This document shows positions 1 to 5,357 of a DNA stretch of 46,918 nucleotides, one piece after another; position 1 is the stretch's first letter; the number at the start of each line of letters is the position of its first letter. Made by a program: the position numbers and the translations under genes. This stretch comes from CAZXTR01 sp964643615. Lineage in GTDB: Bacteria > Pseudomonadota > Alphaproteobacteria > CAAHEQ01 > UBA3637. The notes below the pieces were generated by a model. That model was given only the letters and a program-made list of their open reading frames with translations, was not told the origin of the DNA and did no database searches. The stretch is taken from assembly GCA_964643615.1 (NCBI GenBank), contig CAZXTR010000005.1, positions 1 through 46,918 of the forward strand, given 5' to 3'.

Positions 1-51
1 TTTACCAACGCCACCTTTTCCTGATAACACCAAAATAGTATTTTTTATCAA
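1..51 (-). CDS. Mrp/NBP35-family P-loop ATPase, N-terminal fragment (cut by window edge)
   Basis: Only the first 17 codons are inside the window. They include the deviant Walker A SGKGGVGK, characteristic of the Mrp/NBP35/MinD group of ATPases; Mrp/NBP35 members act as iron-sulfur cluster carriers. The preceding in-frame codon is the TAG stop of the upstream ferredoxin gene. The likely start is TTG (49-51), placed 6 nt after an AGGAG that overlaps that stop, so translation is probably coupled. Together with the ferredoxin and DUF5320 genes it forms a cluster familiar from anaerobes. MinD or ParA cannot be excluded from 17 residues, but the neighbours favour NBP35/Mrp. Confidence 0.7.
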   Translation of the reverse strand, partial: MIKNTILVLSGKGGVGK

Positions 52-60
52 AACAGTCTC

Positions 61-246
61 CTAATATTTTAAATTTTTATTAATGGCTTCAGCAGGGCAT
101 ATTTCCAAACATTTTCCACAATGCTTGCATTTAGTCTGATCAACTTCATAAGCTTTTTTATCGTGGTTATATACAATTGCATTATGTGGACAATTAGCTT
201 CGCATTGACCGCAACTTAGGCATCTTTCTGAATCTATTATTGGCAT
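61..246 (-). CDS. 2[4Fe-4S] ferredoxin (61 aa)
   Basis: Small bacterial-type ferredoxin carrying two 4Fe-4S clusters for low-potential electron transfer in the cytoplasm. Two CxxCxxCxxxCP motifs are visible: CLSCGQCEANCP near residues 9-20 and CKHCGKCLEICP near residues 40-51, which is the whole protein apart from short ends. The length (61 aa) is typical. The start ATG is preceded by AAGGAT at about 9 nt. It lies between the DUF5320 gene upstream and an Mrp/NBP35-like ATPase downstream, whose ribosome-binding site overlaps this gene's stop. This suggests co-expression and a role in iron-sulfur or metal-cofactor handling rather than a defined catabolic pathway; the exact redox partner is not evident. 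Confidence 0.93.
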   Translation of the reverse strand: MPIIDSERCLSCGQCEANCPHNAIVYNHDKKAYEVDQTKCKHCGKCLEICPAEAINKNLKY

Positions 247-273
247 GTAGTTTTTATCCTTACACTAATTCGT

Positions 274-300
274 AAACTCCCTTTTTATTAAAGGGAGTTT
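274..300 (-). terminator. Perfect 11-bp hairpin between DUF5320 and ferredoxin genes
   Basis: AAACTCCCTTT (274-284) and AAAGGGAGTTT (290-300) form a perfect 11-bp stem with a 5-nt loop. On the minus strand it lies after the DUF5320 stop and before the ferredoxin ribosome-binding site. Its 3' arm ends in TTT but no long U-tract follows, so it may be a leaky terminator, an attenuator or an mRNA-stabilising end within the operon. Confidence 0.5.
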
Positions 301-313
301 AGCGTTTTATATA

Positions 314-583
314 TTAATCCTTCAGTTCTTTAATACGGTTATTGATAGCATCCGATTTAACTTCAAGCATTTTAAGTTCTTCTTCTTTTGATAAAGAATA
401 TTCCCACATACCTCTGCCAAAGCCCTGTCGGCGACCTCTGCCACCGCAGCATAAACCATGTCCTCTGCCAAAGCCTAATAGATTAGAGAAAAAGCCTGTT
501 TTTGTTGTACCATCACAATTACCCATTTGGCAACCTGTTTTAGCACCTAGTCCTTGTGGACCAGTTTTATCATATTTTGGCAT
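314..583 (-). CDS. DUF5320-family protein (89 aa)
   Basis: The N-terminus MPKYDKTGPQGLGAKTG matches the DUF5320 signature (M-P-x-x-D-x-T-G-P-x-G-x-G). It is followed by a Gly/Cys/Arg-rich middle (about 18-58; GQMGNC-like and LCCGGRGRRQGFGRG segments) and a charged C-terminal helix (about 62-89), where DUF5320 proteins usually have a short coiled coil. Family members are found in anaerobes beside NifX/NifB-like, ferredoxin and Mrp/NBP35 genes, as here; their biochemical role is unknown. The start has an excellent ribosome-binding site, AAAGGAGG, and sits behind a near-consensus sigma-70 promoter. The family is unusual in alphaproteobacteria, so acquisition by transfer is a reasonable inference. 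Confidence 0.8.
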   Translation of the reverse strand: MPKYDKTGPQGLGAKTGCQMGNCDGTTKTGFFSNLLGFGRGHGLCCGGRGRRQGFGRGMWEYSLSKEEELKMLEVKSDAINNRIKELKD

Positions 584-625
584 TTTGTGCCTCCTTTGTT
601 AAATGTTAACCTAGTCTCTATTATA

Positions 626-654
626 AATATATATGCATAATAGGCAAATGTCAA
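626..654 (-). promoter_or_regulatory. Sigma-70 promoter of the DUF5320-ferredoxin-ATPase operon
   Basis: Minus-strand TTGACA (654-649), a 17-bp spacer and TATATT (631-626) form a near-perfect housekeeping promoter. It reads toward the DUF5320 start about 43 bp downstream. No other gene lies between. Confidence 0.75.
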
Positions 655-899
655 TACCTTGGTTATTTTAATTATATTTTCACTAAATTTATTCTTATTT
701 ATCAAACACATTATATTCATACTAAGCAATACATTATTGCTTGTGCAAATAGGATTGGAACTATCCAAAATTTTAAAAAATAAAAAAACAAGGAATTCTG
801 CTAAGAAATGAGACTCACACAAAAAAGCAGTCAGTTGAGTATGGCAGAGAAAAAGGCCTGAATAAGAGGGCAAATTGATAAAATATGACTAAATTTTAC

Positions 900-919
900 T
901 TATACTCTGTGGAGTATAA
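900..919. repeat. 8-bp inverted repeat with 4-nt centre
   Basis: TTATACTC-TGTG-GAGTATAA is a perfect inverted repeat, the form of a dimeric repressor or activator operator. It lies in the gene-free stretch 655-924, about 320 bp from the DUF5320 start and just beyond the tRNA terminator, so its target is unclear. Nothing else is recognisable in 655-899. Confidence 0.35.
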
Positions 920-924
920 TAACT

Positions 925-991
925 AAAAAAATCCCGCAAACACTGGCGCTTTTACGATAAGCTGTAATTGCGCCGAGCATTTACGGGATTT
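925..991 (-). terminator. Long rho-independent terminator 3' of tRNA-Ser
   Basis: Reading the minus strand, the tRNA CCA end is followed 6 nt later by a very long stem. AAATCCCG (991-984) pairs with CGGGATTT (936-929) and GGCGC/GCGCC close the top. The segment between pairs mostly through A-U and G-U pairs, giving about 21 bp with a 20-nt loop. A run of seven T follows on the minus strand (931-925). The stem is longer than a terminator needs. Confidence 0.8.
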
Positions 992-997
992 AGTTAT

Positions 998-1088
998 TGG
1001 CGGAGAGGGGGGGATTCGAACCCCCGATAGGGACAAGCCCTATAACAGATTTCGAGTCTGCCGCATTCGACCACTCTGCCATCTCTCC
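998..1088 (-). tRNA. tRNA-Ser (anticodon CGA)
   Basis: The minus-strand sequence folds as a class II tRNA with a long variable arm. The acceptor starts GGAGAGA and the 3' end is CCTCTCCG followed by encoded CCA. The anticodon stem GCAGA/TCTGT encloses loop CTCGAAA, giving anticodon CGA, which reads the serine codon UCG. The T arm is GGGGG-TTCGAAT-CCCCC. The seventh acceptor pair reads as an A-C mismatch, a small oddity. Length is 91 nt with CCA. Confidence 0.95.
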
Positions 1089-1279
1089 AATTATTGTTCT
1101 TCTTTCAATCGAAGAAGAGCGTTCCTTTATCGAAATTTGGGCTTTTACACAATATCTAAACCTATTTATAGCAAAACAAAAATCGACGAATGAAAATAAG
1201 CATACACATTTTTTTGATTTTATCAATAAAAAGTTCTTGTTTACAAAAACAAACGAGTTTCAGTGGGTTTAAAAAGGGA

Positions 1280-1465
1280 TTATTTTCCTCTGCCCCAAGA
1301 TCTTCCTCCAAAAATTCCTGCCAGAGTGATGGGAACATGCGGTGTGATAATTTTCGGCGTTTTGGGGAATATTTGTGTTGAATGATATGTCGGAAATGTT
1401 AAAAAGAACAATAAGCCAATGAATGCCAAAAAAAGGCAACAAGCAATTTCATCATCTTTTTCCAT
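1280..1465 (-). CDS. Small membrane protein of unknown function (61 aa)
   Basis: Not recognised. The frame encodes an acidic N-terminus (MEKDDE), one hydrophobic segment at about residues 7-24, then a Pro/Thr-rich stretch and a Gly/Arg-rich end (FGGRSWGRGK). The likely topology is one membrane helix with the C-terminus outside. The ATG is preceded by AGGAT at about 6 nt, a plausible ribosome-binding site. No neighbour suggests a function; the flanks 1089-1279 and 1466-1674 hold no other convincing gene. It could be a chance frame, but the composition and the ribosome-binding site favour a real small gene. Confidence 0.45.
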   Translation of the reverse strand: MEKDDEIACCLFLAFIGLLFFLTFPTYHSTQIFPKTPKIITPHVPITLAGIFGGRSWGRGK

Positions 1466-1674
1466 TTTTTATCCTGTGTGCCGTTGTCGTCGGGCACCCC
1501 TTTCGTATCAATTATTTTACACAAAAAATATTATTTATCAAATTTTCTCTTTTTTTTATTATGATTTTGGATTGTTGAAATCAAAACGTTATCCAATTTG
1601 TTGTTCTGTAAAACAGCTTTTTATGTCCTGTTTTATCAATTAATCAGAAGTGTGGGTTTGTATGTTATGTTTTT

Positions 1675-2724
1675 TTAAGCGACAGGAGCCCATAAAACAT
1701 CAGACAAGTTATTTGCCCCTGTGATTAACATAATTAATCTGTCGACCCCAATTGCGTTGCCAGATGCTGCTGGCATAATTTCTAATGCGTCCATAAAGTC
1801 TTCATCAATAGGATATCGTTCGCCGTATAATTTTTCTTTCATGTCCATGTCTAAAGTAAAACGGGTGCGTTGTTCTTTAATGTCAGTAAGTTCCGAAAAA
1901 GCATTGCACAGTTCAATTCCGCAAACGTAAACTTCAAACCGTTCGACAATTTCAGGATGGTTTGGTTTTTGCCTTGCTAAAGCACCTAGACAAGTTGGGT
2001 ATTCGCATAAAATTGTCGGGACATCATCGCCTAAGTTATCTTCAATTTTATTCAACATAATACGAAAAAAAACATCTTCCCATCGATCATCATTAGCACA
2101 ACGAATGCCGATTTTTTGGGCCTCTGTTTTTAACTTTGCGGCATTAGGTTCGCGAAGGTTGTCAATGGTTGATAAAAGGTTGATGCCTGTATACTTTAAA
2201 AAAGCTTCTTGTATTGTTAATCGTTGCCACGGTTCAAAAGGATCGGCAGTTCGCATTCCATGACGGAGCTTTTTAACATGGCATGCTTTTGCACAAGAAC
2301 GTGTTAGTTCAATTGTGTCTTTTATCATTGATTCATATGTTGTGTTGGCACGATACCATTCTAGCATTGTGAATTCGGGGTGGTGTCTTTCTGATTTTGA
2401 TTCGTTTCTGAAAACTTTGCATATTTGAAAAATACGGGGCAATCCGGCTGCTAAAAGTTTTTTCATCGTAAATTCGGGCGAAGTGTGTAAATAAAATTGA
2501 CGGTACGTTCCGTTAAGAGGTTCGTAAAGCTGAGTTTTAAAGGCTTTTAAATGAACCTCTAACCCTGGAGAAATTTGTAAAGCAGGGGTGTCTACTTCGG
2601 CGAAATCTTGCCCGTCAAAAAAAGAACGAATTTCTTTGATGATTTTATTCCGCATAGTTAAATAGTGCATTTTTTGTGCGTATAAATTAGGCTCCCACCA
2701 TTTTTTTTGCTTGGAATTTATCAT
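1675..2724 (-). CDS. epmA: EF-P (R)-beta-lysine ligase EpmA (PoxA/GenX)
   Basis: Class II lysyl-tRNA-synthetase-like enzyme lacking the tRNA anticodon-binding domain (349 aa). EpmA activates (R)-beta-lysine with ATP and attaches it to a lysine of elongation factor P. Visible synthetase features are the motif 2 region FRNESKSERHHPEFTMLEWY, a GIELCNAFSELTD segment equivalent to the GVELxNGFxEL of the family, and a motif 3-like GNAIGVDRL near the end. The frame is open further upstream, but that extension would overlap efp. ATG at 2724 (MINSKQKKWW) matches family length, behind a modest AAAGGC ribosome-binding site. It is transcribed divergently from efp, its substrate, which strongly supports the assignment. 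The beta-lysine-forming aminomutase EpmB is not in the window. Confidence 0.93.
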   Translation of the reverse strand: MINSKQKKWWEPNLYAQKMHYLTMRNKIIKEIRSFFDGQDFAEVDTPALQISPGLEVHLKAFKTQLYEPLNGTYRQFYLHTSPEFTMKKLLAAGLPRIFQICKVFRNESKSERHHPEFTMLEWYRANTTYESMIKDTIELTRSCAKACHVKKLRHGMRTADPFEPWQRLTIQEAFLKYTGINLLSTIDNLREPNAAKLKTEAQKIGIRCANDDRWEDVFFRIMLNKIEDNLGDDVPTILCEYPTCLGALARQKPNHPEIVERFEVYVCGIELCNAFSELTDIKEQRTRFTLDMDMKEKLYGERYPIDEDFMDALEIMPAASGNAIGVDRLIMLITGANNLSDVLWAPVA

Positions 2725-2729
2725 CTTGC

Positions 2730-2758
2730 TTGCCTTTATTTTTGTTTTGGCGTATAAT
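2730..2758 (+). promoter_or_regulatory. Promoter of the efp operon
   Basis: TTGCCT (2730-2735), a 17-bp spacer and a perfect TATAAT (2753-2758) read toward efp, giving a leader of about 75 nt. The -35 box touches the divergent epmA start region, so the two directions may interfere. Confidence 0.6.
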
Positions 2759-2838
2759 CCGCTCGAAATATATGGCGCAAAAATACCATACGGTATGTGG
2801 ATAAGCAAGTGAAAAGTAAAGAAAGAGGATAGTGTAAG

Positions 2839-3402
2839 ATGAAAGCTCAAGCAAATCAAATTCGTCCAGGATGGGTGATTGAAGACAATGGAAAACAATG
2901 GCTTGTTTCCAAAATTAATATTATACAACCGGGTAAGGGGGGCGCTTTTATTCAAGTAGAAATGCGCAACGTTGATAATGGTATTAAAACTCAGGCACGT
3001 TGGCGGACGGCTGATACGGTCGAAAAGTTGATGAGTGAAGAATCTGACTGTCAGTTTTTGTACAAAGATGGTAAAAATTTGATTTTTATGAATAATGAAA
3101 ACTACGACCAAATTGAAGTTTCTGAGGATTTAATGGGGGAATCCGTTGGTTTTTTGCAAGAAAATATGCCTGTTACAATCAGCTGTATCGAAGGGAAACC
3201 CGTATCGGTTAATTTGCCGCCACATGTTATTTTGACGGTGACGGAAACAGAGCCTTCTATTAAAAATCAAACAGCAACAACTTCCTATAAGCCGGCTGTT
3301 TTGGATAATGGGATGAAAACAACCATTCCTCCCTTTGTTGGTGTTGGTGAAAAAATTGTCATCGCAACGGCAGATTGCACCTATGTTGAAAGAGCAAAAT
3401 AA
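2839..3402 (+). CDS. efp: Translation elongation factor P
   Basis: EF-P (187 aa) binds between the P and E sites of the ribosome and relieves stalling at polyproline stretches. The three beta-barrel domains of the family fit the length. The modification loop near residues 30-37 reads QPGKGGAF; Lys33 is the equivalent of the modified lysine (K34 in E. coli). The divergent epmA gene is consistent with beta-lysylation at this lysine. The ribosome-binding site GAGGAT lies 8 nt before the ATG. The TAA stop overlaps the ATG of the next gene (TAATG), so the downstream phosphatase is probably translationally coupled, an arrangement seen in other alphaproteobacteria. Confidence 0.96.
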   Translation: MKAQANQIRPGWVIEDNGKQWLVSKINIIQPGKGGAFIQVEMRNVDNGIKTQARWRTADTVEKLMSEESDCQFLYKDGKNLIFMNNENYDQIEVSEDLMGESVGFLQENMPVTISCIEGKPVSVNLPPHVILTVTETEPSIKNQTATTSYKPAVLDNGMKTTIPPFVGVGEKIVIATADCTYVERAK

Positions 3403-4316
3403 TGAATTTTAAAGAAAAAAGAACCTCTGTTTTATCCGAAAAAAGACATATCAGTATCCGTGATCGTAAAAGAGATAATTTAGAGAAAATAGAAACACGT
3501 GAACAACAACGCATTTCTTCGTTGTCTTCAATTTTAAATGTGATGATAAAAGCTGTTCAAAAAGCAGGCCGGGGGATGATACGAGATTTTGGCGAAGTTA
3601 GCCAATTGCAAGTGGCTCAAAAAGGTCCTGGCGATTTTGTTTCAAATACGGATTTAAAAGTTGAGGAAATATTAATTGAATCTTTGACCGAAGATCGCCC
3701 AGATTATGCGGTGATTAGCGAAGAAAAAGGTTCTATTCCTTCGAAAAACAATTCTCCTTTTACATGGGTAATTGATCCAATTGATGGCACAACAAACTTT
3801 ATTCATGCCATTTCTTTTTTTGCTATTTCAATAGCATTGAAGCATTACGATGATATTGTAGCGACGGTTCTTTATAATCCTGTTTTAAATGAATTGTATT
3901 TTGCTGAAAAAGGGCAGGGTGCGTTTTTGATGAATTCTGCCGGCAATAAAAGGCTTCGTGTTTCTAGCCGTTTCAGATTGTCAGAGGCGATGATGTGTTT
4001 TGCAGGAGTGAACAATCAACAAGGTTTGGATATAATGCAAAAGTTCCTTGGGAAAGTAGTTGGCATCCGGAGTCGTGGCGCTGTGACTTTGGAGTTGGCT
4101 TCTGTTGCAGCAGGGCAAACAGACGGATTTGTGTTAAGGGGTACTAATCTTTGGGACGTTGCTTCGGGTTACCTTTTGATTAAAGAGGCTGGTGGGAAAA
4201 TCATGACTTTTGATGGCAAGACGGATCTGCAAAGTTTGGTAAAATCGGATTATATTATAGCAAGCAATCTTTCTTTGTCGTCAGTTATTCAAAAAGAGTT
4301 GATTAAAAAAGGATAG
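3402..4316 (+). CDS. suhB: Inositol monophosphatase family protein (SuhB-like)
   Basis: Mg-dependent phosphatase of the IMPase/FBPase fold (304 aa). Signature sites are the ISEEKG metal-binding segment (about residues 105-110), the WVIDPIDGTTNFIH motif (about 121-134) and the C-terminal NLWDVASG motif (about 250-257). The catalytic Asp and Glu ligands are all present. Bacterial SuhB also binds RNA polymerase/NusA for rRNA synthesis, so substrate and main role cannot be read from sequence. It carries a charged N-terminal extension of about 40 residues (rich in Lys, Arg and Glu) absent from the usual ~265-aa enzymes. It starts inside the efp stop codon. Confidence 0.9.
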   Translation: MNFKEKRTSVLSEKRHISIRDRKRDNLEKIETREQQRISSLSSILNVMIKAVQKAGRGMIRDFGEVSQLQVAQKGPGDFVSNTDLKVEEILIESLTEDRPDYAVISEEKGSIPSKNNSPFTWVIDPIDGTTNFIHAISFFAISIALKHYDDIVATVLYNPVLNELYFAEKGQGAFLMNSAGNKRLRVSSRFRLSEAMMCFAGVNNQQGLDIMQKFLGKVVGIRSRGAVTLELASVAAGQTDGFVLRGTNLWDVASGYLLIKEAGGKIMTFDGKTDLQSLVKSDYIIASNLSLSSVIQKELIKKG

Positions 4317-4320
4317 CTTT

Positions 4321-4782
4321 ATGAAAAAAGGAATCTTGAGTTTTGTCTTTTTTATTTTTTGTTTGCCTGTAATAGCTCAACAACAAGTGAAAGAAATTCC
4401 TTTTATGCCCTATGTGCAAGCTGGAAATAGTGGTGCGTGTGTAACGACTTGTCCGTCCGAAGATTCAAGAATTCTTCCCTTTAAAAATGGTTCACAGCAA
4501 CAACGTATGACGACGATTTTGTTTGCTCAAAATTCAATAAAAATTCCGCAAGAATCGGCTAGCGTTATTGCTGAGGTTGCGAAAAGGGCTTTAGCAACGG
4601 GGAATATTCTTAAAATCGTGGCTTATCGAACACCTCAAATGGATATGTCAATTGCCCAGAATCGTGCCCGAGTAGTTAAGGATGCTTTAGCAGGCTTTGG
4701 TGTTACAAATGTGCGCGTTAACTTGGCTGTCCAAAAAAAACCTGTTGTAACGGTTCACCGTGTCGATATTTTTGAGCAATAA
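4321..4782 (+). CDS. Secreted periplasmic protein, possibly OmpA-like fold (153 aa)
   Basis: A typical signal peptide is visible (MKKG, a hydrophobic stretch, then VIAQQQ, with cleavage near residue 20). The mature part has one Cys pair (GACVTTCPSE). The second half resembles an OmpA/MotB peptidoglycan-associated domain: a strand-like TTILFAQNSIKIPQES, a helix, then a block with SIAQNRARVVKDALAGFGV at about residues 110-128, comparable to the LSxxRAxxVxxxLxxxGV of OmpA-like domains. The canonical NxD residues are not clear, so this is a tentative fold call. It begins 4 nt after the phosphatase stop and is probably in the efp operon. A cell-envelope structural role is inferred. Confidence 0.65.
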   Translation: MKKGILSFVFFIFCLPVIAQQQVKEIPFMPYVQAGNSGACVTTCPSEDSRILPFKNGSQQQRMTTILFAQNSIKIPQESASVIAEVAKRALATGNILKIVAYRTPQMDMSIAQNRARVVKDALAGFGVTNVRVNLAVQKKPVVTVHRVDIFEQ

Positions 4783-4790
4783 AAAAAGAT

Positions 4791-4819
4791 TTGCTTTTTT
4801 TAAAAGATTCATATATAAG
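4791..4819 (+). promoter_or_regulatory. Putative rpmE promoter
   Basis: TTGCTT (4791-4796), 17 bp and TATAAG (4814-4819) lie about 31 bp before the rpmE ATG, just after the stop of the preceding gene. The spacing is ideal and the hexamers moderate. Confidence 0.5.
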
Positions 4820-4850
4820 GAACATTCAAATTTGAAGCGGAGTAGAAATT

Positions 4851-5075
4851 ATGAAAAAAGATATTCATCCAGATTATCACGAAATTACGGTAGTAATGAC
4901 GGATGGGTCTGAATTTAAAACAAAGTCAACAATGGGTAAGGCAGGGGATACAGTTCGCTTGGATGTTGACCCTTTGGTACATCCTGCATGGACGGGGATT
5001 CATCGTTTGATTGATACGGGCGGACAGTTAGCAAAATTCAATAAACGTTTTGCTGGATTTGGAAGTAAGAAATAA
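4851..5075 (+). CDS. rpmE: 50S ribosomal protein L31
   Basis: The N-terminus MKKDIHPDYHEI is the L31 signature, and the 74-aa length is typical of alphaproteobacterial L31. L31 bridges the large and small ribosomal subunits. There is no CxxC zinc-binding pair, so this is a zinc-independent (C-minus) form. The C-terminus retains the GQLAKFNKRFAGFG block. An AGCGGAG ribosome-binding site lies upstream of the ATG. It stands alone between the efp operon and ppdK. Confidence 0.95.
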   Translation: MKKDIHPDYHEITVVMTDGSEFKTKSTMGKAGDTVRLDVDPLVHPAWTGIHRLIDTGGQLAKFNKRFAGFGSKK

Positions 5076-5224
5076 ATCTCTTTTGATTTAATCAAGAGGA
5101 TTGAAACTCTTGTTATAAAGCGGAGAAAACACGTAGAGTTTTTTGGTAAAAAGATGCTCAATGTGTTTTTTGTGCGTCATATGTTTAATTTTATTGTCCA
5201 CTTATTTTATAAAATAAAAAATTC

Positions 5225-5253
5225 TTGCAAAGCTTTTTGTTATGTGCTAGAAC
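5225..5253 (+). promoter_or_regulatory. Putative ppdK promoter
   Basis: TTGCAA (5225-5230), a 17-bp spacer and TAGAAC (5248-5253) give a leader of about 100 nt before ppdK. The remainder of the 5076-5357 gap holds only an imperfect AT-rich inverted repeat (about 5074-5102) with no U-tract and no recognisable RNA. Confidence 0.4.
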
Positions 5254-5357
5254 GTTGACGTTTTAGAAAGTTTTTCTCTTGACGATGCTGAGTCGAATGC
5301 GAAAATGTCGGGGAACGCTTTTTTTTGTTCAATTTTTAGAAAAAGGATAATTTATCC

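Noticed and set aside
547..873. 108-codon frame on the minus strand overlapping the DUF5320 start
   Set aside because: It overlaps a better-supported gene and its promoter, and has Cys/Phe-rich noise composition and no ribosome-binding site.
997..1272. 91-codon plus-strand frame over the tRNA-Ser region
   Set aside because: It is the antisense of the tRNA (its start is the well-known MAERGGFEPPIGTS artefact).
2725..3111. Upstream extension of the epmA frame
   Set aside because: It runs antisense through the efp coding region and has no similarity to the ligase family; the start at 2724 gives the normal length.
5074..5102. Imperfect AT-rich inverted repeat after rpmE as a terminator
   Set aside because: No U-run follows and the stem has mismatches.
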